DNA from: Oscillospiraceae bacterium
Lineage (GTDB): Bacteria; Bacillota; Clostridia; Oscillospirales; Oscillospiraceae
Reading direction: 5' to 3'
DNA: 18,805 nucleotides
Assembly: GCA_020025545.1 (NCBI GenBank)
Contig: JAHHRX010000032.1
Location: 1 to 18,805, forward strand
Of this stretch, positions 7,153 to 14,505 are shown piece after piece. Position 1 is the first letter of the stretch, and each line of letters begins with the position of its first letter. The notes beneath the pieces were generated by a model. The model did no database searches and had not been told where the DNA came from. It saw only the letters and a program-made list of their open reading frames with translations. Made by a program: the position numbers and the translations under genes.

Positions 7153-7530
7153 ATGGCCAGCTATGTAACACAGGAGGACTGTGTTAAGCTCGGTGAGGTG
7201 GAGCTCCTGGAATGGCCGAACGCAGAGCGGCTTTTGGAACAGGCCAGCGATCAGGTGGATGCCGCGTGCTTTGGCCGCATCCAACGGATAGGCTTTGCAA
7301 AGCTGACGCAGTTCCAGCAGGACAAAATCAAAAAGGCGGTGTGCTTGCACGCTGCCTTTTTGCAGTCCTATGGGCAGGCATTGGAAAGCCCGCTGGAAAG
7401 CTACGGTATCAACGGCGTCAGCATGTCTTTTGCATCTGACCGTGTTGTCCGTCAGGGCGGTGCGGTGGTCAGCCGCGAAGTGTATAGCCTGCTTTTGCAG
7501 ACGGGTCTTGCGCAGAGAGGGGTGTGGTGA
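7153..7530 (+). CDS. Head-tail connector protein (adaptor, gp6/gp15-like)
   Basis: This 125-aa protein comes right after the major capsid gene, where siphophages encode the adaptor ring that docks under the portal. It is mostly helical: NAERLLEQASDQVDAACFGRI, then LTQFQQDKIKKAVCLHAAFLQSYG, matching the pattern of gp6-like/SPP1 gp15-like connectors ('l..aS..id..t..r....l.......i+kA.c..a..l...g'). I place the start at ATG 7153, one base after the capsid stop. There is no clear ribosome site before it, so translation is probably coupled to the capsid gene; the AGGAGG seen nearby lies inside the gene. The open frame extends upstream through the capsid gene but only as a shadow. Confidence 0.75.
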   Translation: MASYVTQEDCVKLGEVELLEWPNAERLLEQASDQVDAACFGRIQRIGFAKLTQFQQDKIKKAVCLHAAFLQSYGQALESPLESYGINGVSMSFASDRVVRQGGAVVSREVYSLLLQTGLAQRGVW

Positions 7531-7533
7531 CGC

Positions 7534-7866
7534 ATGAAATGGCCTCAACTGGTACAGCCCTGGGCCTGTCAGGTGCCGGTGACGGTGCATCTGACCGGAG
7601 CAATGGGCGAGGACGGCACCGAGCTGGAGCTTGCCTGCATCCACACAAAATGCAGTTTTGACGAAAAACAGCGTCAGGTTTTGGATGCCCAGCGGCAGCT
7701 GGTCCGGCTGAACGGTACGCTTTTGTTTCCCGGTGATCTGGCACCTGACACCCCGGAGCTGAAGGGCACCGTGGAGCTTTTGGGGCGAACCTGGAAAATC
7801 TATCAGGGCAGCCGCGGACGTAACCCGGACGGCAGCGTGAACTATACCCGTATCGAGGTGATGTAA
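7534..7866 (+). CDS. Head closure / minor capsid protein (Minor_capsid_1-like)
   Basis: This 110-aa beta-rich protein lies between the connector and the Minor_capsid_2-like gene. In A118-type phages this position holds Minor_capsid_1, which corresponds to the SPP1 gp16 head-closure stopper that seals DNA in the filled head. Supporting features are the opening MKWPQLVQPWACQVPVTVHL, then CSFDEKQRQVLDAQRQLVRLNGTLLFPGDLAPD, and a C-terminal KIYQGSRGRNPDGSVNYTRIEV ('dGtvnYT.ieV' endings are common in this family). The start is ATG 7534, four bases after the preceding stop; GAGAGGGG lies upstream. The stop and the next start share one base (TAATG). Assignment is mainly by order and by these motifs. 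Confidence 0.72.
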   Translation: MKWPQLVQPWACQVPVTVHLTGAMGEDGTELELACIHTKCSFDEKQRQVLDAQRQLVRLNGTLLFPGDLAPDTPELKGTVELLGRTWKIYQGSRGRNPDGSVNYTRIEVM

Positions 7867-8240
7867 TGCCGTTTGAAATCAAGCTGGATCAGAACGTCAT
7901 CGATCAGATCGGGCAGGCAGCACAGGATGCTGCCCTGGCCACGATGGAAGCATTACACACTGAGGTTGTGACCGCGCAGGTCATGCCCATGAAAGACGGT
8001 ACCCTGCAGAATACGCTCACGTCGGTCCAGCCCATCCAGGAAGAAGGTCAGATCGGCGCGCGCATGATTTCAGATGGCCCTTACGCTCGGCGATTGTATT
8101 TCCACCCGGAATACAATTTTGCACAGAATAAAAATGCCAATGCGCAGGGCCAGTGGTATGAGCCTTGGTTGGAAGGTGGAGAGCATGAAAAGTTTTTGCC
8201 GGAAACCTTTGAAAAACAGCTGAAAGAGAGATTGCCATGA
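7866..8240 (+). CDS. Minor capsid / head-tail joining protein (Minor_capsid_2-like)
   Basis: This 124-aa protein shows the recognisable Minor_capsid_2 block YARRLYFHPEYNFAQNKN followed by NAQGQWYEPWLEGG (about residues 77-110). The N-terminal half is helical (LDQNVIDQIGQAAQDAALATMEALHTEVV) with a DGTLQNTLTSVQP turn after it. Family members correspond to tail-completion/neck proteins of the HK97 gp10/SPP1 gp17 type that attach to the connector and receive the tail. The start shares a base with the previous stop, and the end overlaps the next gene by 4 bases (ATGA), so the three minor capsid genes are translated as a coupled set. Confidence 0.83.
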   Translation: MPFEIKLDQNVIDQIGQAAQDAALATMEALHTEVVTAQVMPMKDGTLQNTLTSVQPIQEEGQIGARMISDGPYARRLYFHPEYNFAQNKNANAQGQWYEPWLEGGEHEKFLPETFEKQLKERLP

Positions 8241-8632
8241 GAACGGAGCAAGTAAAGAACTGGCTGAAAGGTAAAACTGATGTGGGCCAGGGAATCTATG
8301 TGGGGACCATTGACGGCAATACGGAAAAGTGCCTTGGCGTCTATCTGCAAAAGCGTTCCGGTCCGGCACGAATTTGCCTTGGCGGACCGAAACAGACCAA
8401 AACGGACGAGCTGGCAGTGACAGTTTTAGTCCACTGGGGCAAAAGTTCGGTGCAGGCGGAAACGAAAGCCTGCGCAATCTGGAAGCTTTTTTATGGATTG
8501 ACCGATACAATCATGGATGGTTCCTGGGTTTGTTATGCAGACCCGGGAGCCGGCCCCATCCCGTTGGGGCGGGACGAAAGAGGCGTCTTTGAGTATGTGG
8601 TCAATGTACGACTGATTTATAAAAAGGAGTGA
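8237..8632 (+). CDS. Minor capsid / tail terminator protein (Minor_capsid_3-like)
   Basis: This 131-aa alpha/beta protein follows Minor_capsid_2 with a 4-base overlap and precedes the tail tube gene, the position of Minor_capsid_3 and of tail terminators in A118-type phages. Visible features: TEQVKNWLKG at the start, GIYVGTIDGNTEKCLGVYLQKR, then LAVTVLVHWGKSSVQAETKACAIWKLFYGLTD, and a C-terminal FEYVVNVRLIYKKE strand. The strand-helix-strand pattern with VLVHWGK and a closing 'v.y.v.~ri.Y' strand is usual for the family. The protein would cap the finished tail tube and set its attachment to the head. Confidence 0.8.
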   Translation: MRTEQVKNWLKGKTDVGQGIYVGTIDGNTEKCLGVYLQKRSGPARICLGGPKQTKTDELAVTVLVHWGKSSVQAETKACAIWKLFYGLTDTIMDGSWVCYADPGAGPIPLGRDERGVFEYVVNVRLIYKKE

Positions 8633-8637
8633 TATAA

Positions 8638-9087
8638 ATGGCAGCAAAAACGGGCGTTTATCCCGTATTTGAAAACAAGTTCAAGATCGATAAAAATGGC
8701 CGTAACAGCCCCGGTGAGATGGTGACCATTGCCGAGATGGAGAGCTTCAGTGTATCCATCGACGGAAACACCGTGGAGTGGAGCCCCATGGAGGCAGAGG
8801 GATGGCTGCGCCGAATGGTGACCGGCAAGGCGCTGACCATTACCCTGACCGGCAAGCGCAACCTGGGCGACCCCGGAAACGATTACGTCGCGGACAGCGC
8901 CTGGGGCACCGGCGGCAGCTGCGACAGCAAATTCGAATGGGATTTCCCCAGCGGCGCCAAGCTGGAGATGAACTGCGTTTTGAACGTGACCAACCCCGGC
9001 GGCGGAGAAAGCCGCGACGGTGCCCCGCTGGAGGTGGAGATCCTCAGCGACGGCAAGCCTACCTTTACCCCGGCAGCGGGCGTCTGA
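8638..9087 (+). CDS. Major tail tube protein
   Basis: This 149-aa protein lies between the neck genes and the tail chaperones, the position of the major tail protein that stacks as rings to build the tube. It opens MAAKTGVYPVFENKFKIDKNG and continues EMVTIAEMESFSVSIDGNTVEWSPMEAEGWLRRMVTGKALTITLTGKRN, a pattern seen in tail tube proteins of Clostridia phages (a beta-sandwich with a long loop and 'tG+.l.itl.gkr...Gd.gNdyva'). AAGGAG at 8625-8630, within the end of the previous gene, lies 7 bases before ATG 8638. A strong terminator hairpin follows, as often seen after abundant tail proteins. Confidence 0.84.
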   Translation: MAAKTGVYPVFENKFKIDKNGRNSPGEMVTIAEMESFSVSIDGNTVEWSPMEAEGWLRRMVTGKALTITLTGKRNLGDPGNDYVADSAWGTGGSCDSKFEWDFPSGAKLEMNCVLNVTNPGGGESRDGAPLEVEILSDGKPTFTPAAGV

Positions 9088-9100
9088 CTGTAAGATATCA

Positions 9101-9131
9101 GCCATCACTCTGCGGAGTGATGGCCTTTTTT
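9101..9131 (+). terminator. Strong Rho-independent terminator after the tail tube gene
   Basis: GCCATCACTC (9101-9110) pairs perfectly over 10 bases with GAGTGATGGC (9115-9124) around a TGCG loop, and CTTTTTT follows. It begins 13 bases after the stop at 9087 and sits only about 17 bases before the next start, so it probably lowers transcription of the chaperones, tape measure and baseplate genes relative to the tube protein instead of ending the operon. Confidence 0.88.
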
Positions 9132-9147
9132 GAAAGGAGAAACACAA

Positions 9148-9495
9148 ATGGGCAAGATGTATACCTTGGATGGAAAGCTGTTGACGGAACTGCCGGAGCT
9201 GCGGATCGGCGATAAGCTGTACCCTGTGGACAATCGCACCTGTACCGTGAAAAAGATGATGCAGCTGACCACGAAAAAAGCCGGTGAAGAGGACGAGGAT
9301 TATCTGGGCAGCATGGAGGAGGCCCTGACCCTTGCCCTGGGCCAGAAGGCTGTGGCAGAAATCAAGCCGGACGAGCTGCCTTTCCCGGCATATCAGAAGC
9401 TGTTCGAGCTGGTCCTGGCAGCGGCCACCGGCGATGACCCGGAGAAAATCCCGGATCAGGACAATGCCAGCCGATTTCAGCCCGCAATCAAATGA
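9148..9495 (+). CDS. Tail assembly chaperone, upstream reading frame (G-like)
   Basis: This 115-aa protein occupies the slot of lambda gpG, between the tail tube and tape measure genes. Chaperones of this class coat the tape measure and recruit tube protein. The sequence begins MGKMYTLDGKLLTELPELRIGDKLYPVDNRT, matching the 'idgk.ypin..' opening of Gp15-like tail proteins, then acidic helices (EDEDYLGSMEEALTLALG; FPAYQKLFELVLAAATG). The start ATG 9148 is chosen because AAAGGAGA at 9134-9141 sits 6 bases upstream; the TTG at 9130 is inside the terminator T-tract. It ends at TGA 9493-9495 in a region where the +1 frame stays open into the next ORF, so a minor part of translation may continue as a fusion. 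Confidence 0.75.
   Translation: MGKMYTLDGKLLTELPELRIGDKLYPVDNRTCTVKKMMQLTTKKAGEEDEDYLGSMEEALTLALGQKAVAEIKPDELPFPAYQKLFELVLAAATGDDPEKIPDQDNASRFQPAIK
9475..9478 (+). other. Candidate +1 programmed frameshift site (TTT C)
   Basis: In the upstream chaperone frame the codons read CGA TTT CAG near the 3' end. Slipping forward one base at TTT gives TTC, read by the same tRNA-Phe with better pairing, and moves ribosomes into the frame of the downstream Gp15-like ORF. UUU-C is a documented +1 slip sequence in other systems (influenza PA-X). CCC GCA at 9481-9486 is a second option. The frames differ by +1, so a lambda-type -1 slip would not join them; a -2 slip could. The position is a hypothesis. Confidence 0.35.
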
Positions 9496-9511
9496 GTCGG
9501 TCTGGTATGAC

Positions 9512-9841
9512 ATGGAAAAAGATGCCCTGCTGATCGAGCAGAGCATTGCAAAGCAGTATGGCGTTTTGCCTGCTGCTCAGGCGGATTTGAGCTGGCAGGA
9601 CTGGAACAAGCTGGTGTCTGGTCTAATGGATGATACACCCCTGGGGCGGGTGGTTGCCGTGCGAAGCGAGCAGGATGCCGAAGTAATCAAACGGTTTTCA
9701 CCGTGGCAAAAGCAAATCCGAATGGAATGGGATGTATTTCGGGCTGATCAGATGCTGCAGCACACCACAGAAGGCGAAATGCGGCAAACCATGGCCGGTC
9801 TGGAGAGAATGCTGGCAAAGGCGTTTGGAGGTGATAGCTGA
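9512..9841 (+). CDS. Tail assembly chaperone, downstream frame (T-like, Gp15-like)
   Basis: From ATG 9512 this gives 109 aa, but the frame is open further upstream across the end of the previous gene. The sequence WYDMEKDALLIEQSIAKQYGV, then LSWQDWNKLVSGLMDDTPLGRVVAVR, matches the C-terminal half of Gp15-family tail proteins ('fd.e.D..~I..aF...YgI.l....lhW..f..ll.gL..dt.~g.iv.~R'). The first ORF resembles the N-terminal half, so together they look like one Gp15-type protein split over two frames. No ribosome site precedes ATG 9512 and only 16 bases separate it from the upstream stop, which favours expression by frameshift fusion, as in lambda G-GT. Reinitiation after the upstream stop is the alternative. 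Its stop shares one base with the tape measure start. Confidence 0.72.
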   Translation: MEKDALLIEQSIAKQYGVLPAAQADLSWQDWNKLVSGLMDDTPLGRVVAVRSEQDAEVIKRFSPWQKQIRMEWDVFRADQMLQHTTEGEMRQTMAGLERMLAKAFGGDS

Positions 9842-12381
9842 TGGGAGCACAAGCCGGAAATGCCGGTACCGTATGGATCGATATGCTGATCCGAAATACC
9901 ATTGGCCGCCAAATCAGCAACATGTCCCAGCAGGCCGGTGCGCAGGCGGAAAAGCAGTTCGATGCCGTAGGGGCGAAAGCCGGAGCGGCATTCACGCAAT
10001 CATTTGACCGCAGCATGGCCAACGCACAGCGAACATTGAAGCGCGTTGAAATGCAGCATGAAGCCATTACGGCAAAAATGGATGCCATGCGCCAGTTAAA
10101 AATGCAGGACTATTCCAATCCCATGATGAGCAAAAGGGAGCGTGCAGAAGCAGCCCAGCAAGCACTGGAGCAGGATAAGGGCTTTCAGAAATTACTTGCA
10201 CAGCAGGAGCGTGTGTACCAGCAGATGCAAGCCGCCAGAGATCGTCTGGAAGTTGCAGTAGAGGCGGCAGCGGCAAAGCAGGCTGCAGCCGAAGCGAGGT
10301 TTGCAGAAAAAGCCGCACAGGCAGATGAACTTGCCAGGAATCGGCAGGAGATGGCGGCCAAACGTGCAGCCGATGAAAGCCAGCGGGCACATGTCCGCGC
10401 TGCACAGCGTGTGCTCCAAAGCTGGCAAAAGGCAGGCGGGCTTATTAAGCGCAGCCAGTCAATGGTGGCTGCTGCAATAAAGAAAAGCTGGAGCAAAGCG
10501 ACAAAAGGCATTTCTAAGCTGTTTCATACGATGGGACGCACCATGCGTCGGGTATTCGTACTGGGGGCCTTTCTGGCCTTCTTCCACGGCTTGCGGGATG
10601 CCATGGCGGGAGCCATTAAGCAAAATGCACAGCTGAGCCAAAGCCTGGCACAGGTGAAAGGAAACCTGTACACGGCATTTTCTTCTATTTTCAGTGCAGT
10701 TCTGCCGGCTCTGACGGCCATGATGAACGGGCTGGCGGCGCTGACCGCCCGTATCTCGTCCTTCATGGCGGCACTGTTTGGCACGACAGTGGCAAAAAGT
10801 CAGGCTGCAGCAAAGAAGCTGCAATCGGTAGGAAAAGGCGCAGCGGGTGCGTCTAAAAAGCTGAAGGGCGCCCTGGCCAGTTGGGACGAACTGAACGTAC
10901 TGCAAAAGAACGAAGATGCCGGCGGCGGGGCTTCGGCAGGGATGGATTTCACTGCCCAGACGGACGAGGCAGCATCTGCGTTTGGTGAGATGCTGCGTAA
11001 AGCCATTCAGGCAGGCGACTGGGACGGCCTTGGCCGCATCCTTGGCGAAAAGTTCAATGCCATGGTGGAGCGGTTTGATACAGCTGCTCTTGGCACCAAG
11101 CTGGGAAAGGGCATCCAGGCAGCTGTGCAGTCTGCATATCGGTTTATCCAGACAGCAGATTGGAACGGACTTGGTGCGAAATTCGCAGAGGGCCTAAACC
11201 ATGCGTTTGCACAGGTGGATGCCTGGAAACTGGGCGCACTGTTGGCCAGCAAGTGGGCAATTGCATTCCAGCTTTTGAATGGATTCGTTGAAAATACGGA
11301 TTGGGCGCAGGTAGCCCAAAAGCTTAGTGCTGGAATTCGGGGCGCTCTCGATACCATGGCGCAGGCAATCCAGAACTTCAGCTGGAGCAGCCTTGCGGAC
11401 AGTATCTGCACCTTCCTGTGTAATATAGACTGGGCCGGAATCTTTGCGTCGGTAGCAACGGTTGCTGGCAGCTGCGTGGGCGGCGCAATCAGCTTTTTCT
11501 GGACACTGGTTGAAAATGCCTGGAATGGCCTGTGTGGATATTTCGATCAGAAAATCGAAGAGACCGGCGGCCATTTGATTTTCGGCCTCTTCAACGGTGT
11601 GGGCGAAGCTTTAGGTAATGTTGGCGTCTGGATTTTTGACCACATCTTTAAGCCCTTCTGGAATGGAATTTGCGCAGCGTTCGATATTCACAGCCCGTCT
11701 AAAAAAATGGCGGAAATCGGGCGGTACCTCATCGAGGGTATGTTGGGTGGCATAACCAGAACATGGGAACGCGTGACCACTTTCTTTACCAAGGCGCTGG
11801 CAGATGTAAGGAAAACATTTGCAGATGCCTGGTCTGCATTGAAAGAGAATACAACGCAGATGTGGAGGGGCATCGGCAATGCCATCAAAGCAGCGGTGAA
11901 TACCATCATTGGTATCGTAAACAACATGATTCGGGCCATTACCGATGGCATCAATGCAGCAGTGGATGCACTGAACCATATCCATGTGGATATCCCGGAA
12001 TGGGTGCCAGGCTTTGGCGGAAAGAAGTTTGGCCTTAACATCCCGCATGTAACGGCGCCACAGATCCCGATGCTGGCCAAGGGAGGCGTTATCACGCAGC
12101 CCACGCTGGCCATGATGGGTGAATACCAAGGCGCAGGCAGTAACCCAGAAATTGCAGCGCCGCAGAGCCTGCTGCGAGAAACCTTTGCGGAAAGCATTGC
12201 CCCGTTGGTGGATGCGCTGTATGAGCTGATTGCTTGCCTGCATGACGATAACCAACGAGAGATTGTCCTGAATCTGATCTTTGAGGGGAATTTGGCGCAG
12301 CTTGCCCGGATCATAAAGCCTTACATCGACAAGGAAGGAAAACGTGTTGGTGTGAAGTTGGTCGAAGGAGGTGTTACGTAA
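9841..12381 (+). CDS. Tail tape measure protein
   Basis: This 846-aa protein is by far the largest tail gene and follows the chaperones, as tape measures do. It spans the tail lumen, sets tail length and is ejected with DNA. Residues about 55-215 are an Ala/Gln/Glu/Arg-rich coiled coil. Hydrophobic segments lie at about 237-260 (RVFVLGAFLAFFHGL) and 277-317 (FSSIFSAVLPALTAMMNGLAALTARISSFMAALF), with another around 531-550, and could insert into the host membrane. Trp-containing repeats start at D393-W394, D440-W441, D487-W488 and D530-W531. The C-terminal part has FDIHSPSKKMAEIGRYLIEGMLGGI, a motif common at this place in Firmicutes tape measures. A GGAGGT site stands 7 bases before ATG 9841, within the previous gene. 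At roughly 1.5 angstrom per residue it predicts a tail near 125 nm. Confidence 0.93.
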   Translation: MGAQAGNAGTVWIDMLIRNTIGRQISNMSQQAGAQAEKQFDAVGAKAGAAFTQSFDRSMANAQRTLKRVEMQHEAITAKMDAMRQLKMQDYSNPMMSKRERAEAAQQALEQDKGFQKLLAQQERVYQQMQAARDRLEVAVEAAAAKQAAAEARFAEKAAQADELARNRQEMAAKRAADESQRAHVRAAQRVLQSWQKAGGLIKRSQSMVAAAIKKSWSKATKGISKLFHTMGRTMRRVFVLGAFLAFFHGLRDAMAGAIKQNAQLSQSLAQVKGNLYTAFSSIFSAVLPALTAMMNGLAALTARISSFMAALFGTTVAKSQAAAKKLQSVGKGAAGASKKLKGALASWDELNVLQKNEDAGGGASAGMDFTAQTDEAASAFGEMLRKAIQAGDWDGLGRILGEKFNAMVERFDTAALGTKLGKGIQAAVQSAYRFIQTADWNGLGAKFAEGLNHAFAQVDAWKLGALLASKWAIAFQLLNGFVENTDWAQVAQKLSAGIRGALDTMAQAIQNFSWSSLADSICTFLCNIDWAGIFASVATVAGSCVGGAISFFWTLVENAWNGLCGYFDQKIEETGGHLIFGLFNGVGEALGNVGVWIFDHIFKPFWNGICAAFDIHSPSKKMAEIGRYLIEGMLGGITRTWERVTTFFTKALADVRKTFADAWSALKENTTQMWRGIGNAIKAAVNTIIGIVNNMIRAITDGINAAVDALNHIHVDIPEWVPGFGGKKFGLNIPHVTAPQIPMLAKGGVITQPTLAMMGEYQGAGSNPEIAAPQSLLRETFAESIAPLVDALYELIACLHDDNQREIVLNLIFEGNLAQLARIIKPYIDKEGKRVGVKLVEGGVT
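11017..11460 (+). repeat. Protein-level tandem repeats in the tape measure (about 47 residues each)
   Basis: Within the tape measure the motif DW(D/N/A)-x(1-2)-(L/V)(G/A) recurs with Trp at residues 394, 441, 488 and 531, spacing 47, 47 and 43, with a related SWSSLA at 515. Each unit seems to hold two half-units of about 21-25 residues ending in a Leu/Ala/Gly-rich helix (LGTKLGKGI; LGAKFAEGL; VAQKLSAGI). The DNA itself has diverged, so the repeat is old. Tape measures grow or shrink by such units, changing tail length. Confidence 0.65.
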
Positions 12382-12758
12382 TGCTGTGGATTGACGGCAG
12401 AGGCTATAACGTGGAAGTGGTAAAGATCAAGCGCAAAGGCGAATTTCTGGATAAGTATGCCCAGCGCACAGAGATGGGCGTCTTAGAGCGTGAGTTGCAC
12501 GGCAACTACATCAACTATCAGCTGAAATTGGGACCCAATACCGACCCGGCTGAGTATGACCTCCTGTGGGAAAAACTGAACGCGGAAGAAGAATTCCATA
12601 CGGTGCAGGTACCGTATGGCGAAAACGGCATGTATACCTTCGAGGCGTATTTCTCCAATGTTTCTGACGAGCTCCTTTGTCAGCGGGGCGGAAGAAACAC
12701 CTGGAATAGCCTGACGGTAAACTTTATCTCGCGCAGACCGAGAAAGGGGGCTGCGTAA
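12381..12758 (+). CDS. Distal tail protein-like (short Dit) or tail component
   Basis: This 125-aa protein directly follows the tape measure, sharing one base with its stop (TAATG) and using a GGAGGT site at 12367-12372. In siphophages of Gram-positive bacteria this slot encodes Dit, the ring that connects the tube to the baseplate hub. The sequence is beta-rich: MLWIDGRGYNVEVVKIKRKGEFLDKYAQRTEMG, then HGNYINYQLKLG, a helix-forming LLWEKLNAEEEFHTVQVPYG, and a C-terminal LTVNFISRRPRKG. The strand-helix layout with a central 'yd.lw..l' helix fits a belt domain reminiscent of the Dit N-terminal domain, but it is about half the length of a full Dit and lacks the galectin-like C-terminal domain. 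The role is inferred mainly from position. Confidence 0.6.
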   Translation: MLWIDGRGYNVEVVKIKRKGEFLDKYAQRTEMGVLERELHGNYINYQLKLGPNTDPAEYDLLWEKLNAEEEFHTVQVPYGENGMYTFEAYFSNVSDELLCQRGGRNTWNSLTVNFISRRPRKGAA

Positions 12759-12759
12759 G

Positions 12760-14505
12760 ATGCGCACAAGTACCCGGGTCGAGCTGGGCCTGTATGATGT
12801 GACGGCACGCACGGACAGCTCACCGTCCAGCGCAGATGCCCAGCCCTGGGCGGACGTTGCTGCGGATTTGCGACGGGACCGGATCCCGGCTTTGCCGAAA
12901 TATGGCACCCTGGAATCCCGGCAGTTTCTCATGGACGGCAGCTTTGCGCTTTTCCCAGACCGGCCGCAGGGCGAGTTTTGGGGCCTTTGGTCACGCCAAC
13001 AGAGCGGCCCGGACGGACGCTTTGCGCGGCCGCCGGTGCTGGAGATCCGCTTTGCCAAGCCCCACAGCTCGGCCGGTCTGACCTTCCATTTTTACGCGCC
13101 CGACGACTGGTCCAGCGAAATGAAAATCGAATGGCTGGACGGCGGCGGTGGTCTGCTGGAAAGCGCGCATTTTTACCCGGACCGGGTGAATTTCTATTGC
13201 GAGAAGAAGGTGGGCTCCTACCAGCAGATGCGGATCACCTTCCTGGGCACAAACCATCCCGGGCGGTATCTCAAAATGACCGGCCTGGACTATGGTGCGG
13301 CCATGACCTTTGCAGGGGAAGACGTGATCCAGGCCAAGGTGCTGGAAGAGGTGGACCCGCTGTCCAACGAGATTTCCATCAATACGCTGGACCTGACGCT
13401 GTTCAGCCGGGAATCACAGTTTTCTTTGCTGAACCCGGACGGCGTGAGCGACATGCTCCAGGACAAGCAGCGTCTGACCGTTTGGGAGGATGTGCAGCCG
13501 GACAAGCGCTCCCGAGACGTGGTGAGCCACAACATGGGCACGTTTTACCTGTCCGACTGGGCAAACAAGAGCGATACCATATCTACACTTTCTGCCGTTG
13601 ACGCGGTGGGCCTTTTAGATGGCGACCCCTTTGACGGCGGTATTTACGACACCACAGCCAATGTGCTGGCGTCGCAGATCCTGACCGGGTATGAGTACAT
13701 GTTAGACCCAACTCTGGCAAGGGAACGGGTGAAGGGCTTTATCCCGGCGGGCACTCGCCGCACAGCATTGCAGCAGCTGGCGTTTGCTCTGGGCGCCGTG
13801 GTGGACTGCAGCCGCAGCGCGCAGATCAAGATCTACCCGCCGCCGGAACGGCCCAGCAGTCTGATCGGCTGTGAACGCAAGTTTATCGGCGGCAGCGTGA
13901 GCATGCGGCCGCTGATCACCGGCGTGTCAGTGACGGCCCACCAGTACCGACTCCAGGCGGCCACCGAAGAGCTGTACAAAACCGAGCTGCCCGCGGGCAC
14001 CCATAAGGTGACCTTTCGTGGCCCGGTGCAGGTGGGCCAGGTGTCCGGCGCCACACTGGTGGAAAGCGGCAATACCTTTGCCATTGTACGGGTAGACACG
14101 CCCAGCGAGGTGACGATCACCGGCCGGAACTACGAGGACGCCTGCACGGTGCTACATGCAGTGCCCGAAAATCTGCCGCCCAACGCGCAGCCCAACGAGC
14201 TGCAGGTACAGGAGGCCACACTGGTCAGCCCGGACCGGGCCGCAGCGGTGGCCGACCGTCTGCTTGCCACCTATGCCAACCGTATCGAGCAGACCTTCCG
14301 CATGCGGGCGGGCAGCGAGATGCTGGCAGATATGCTGTTGGTGGAAAGCACCAAAGGCAGTATGGTGCGTGGTCAGCTGCTGCGCATGGAGTTTGACCTG
14401 ACCGGCGGCTATTTGGCAGATGTGCGGGTCGTGGGCCGCTGCACCGACAAGCCCGCAGCTTTGTACTGCGGCGAGACCTACGCCGGGGGAGGTGAGCTGT
14501 TGTGA
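12760..14505 (+). CDS. Tail/baseplate hub protein (Tal-like) with embedded carbohydrate-binding-like domain
   Basis: This 581-aa protein follows the Dit-like gene and precedes the fibre genes, so it most likely forms the tail tip or baseplate hub. Residues about 50-190 look like a beta-sandwich of the discoidin/galactose-binding type: VLEIRFAKPHSSAGLTFHFYAPDDW, then MKIEWLDGGGGLLESAHFYPD and a ligand-loop-like YQQMRITFLGTNHPGRYLKMTGLDYG. After residue 190, GEDVIQAKVLEEVDPLSNEISINTLDLTLFS and LQDKQRLTVWEDV resemble the Tal/gp27-like hub beta domains. The middle has a helical TRRTALQQLAFALGAVVDCSRSAQIKIY segment typical of such hubs. No peptidase or lytic motif is obvious. ATG 12760 lies one base after the previous stop, with AGAAAGGGGG upstream. 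Hub role is inference by order and fold pattern. Confidence 0.7.
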   Translation: MRTSTRVELGLYDVTARTDSSPSSADAQPWADVAADLRRDRIPALPKYGTLESRQFLMDGSFALFPDRPQGEFWGLWSRQQSGPDGRFARPPVLEIRFAKPHSSAGLTFHFYAPDDWSSEMKIEWLDGGGGLLESAHFYPDRVNFYCEKKVGSYQQMRITFLGTNHPGRYLKMTGLDYGAAMTFAGEDVIQAKVLEEVDPLSNEISINTLDLTLFSRESQFSLLNPDGVSDMLQDKQRLTVWEDVQPDKRSRDVVSHNMGTFYLSDWANKSDTISTLSAVDAVGLLDGDPFDGGIYDTTANVLASQILTGYEYMLDPTLARERVKGFIPAGTRRTALQQLAFALGAVVDCSRSAQIKIYPPPERPSSLIGCERKFIGGSVSMRPLITGVSVTAHQYRLQAATEELYKTELPAGTHKVTFRGPVQVGQVSGATLVESGNTFAIVRVDTPSEVTITGRNYEDACTVLHAVPENLPPNAQPNELQVQEATLVSPDRAAAVADRLLATYANRIEQTFRMRAGSEMLADMLLVESTKGSMVRGQLLRMEFDLTGGYLADVRVVGRCTDKPAALYCGETYAGGGELL

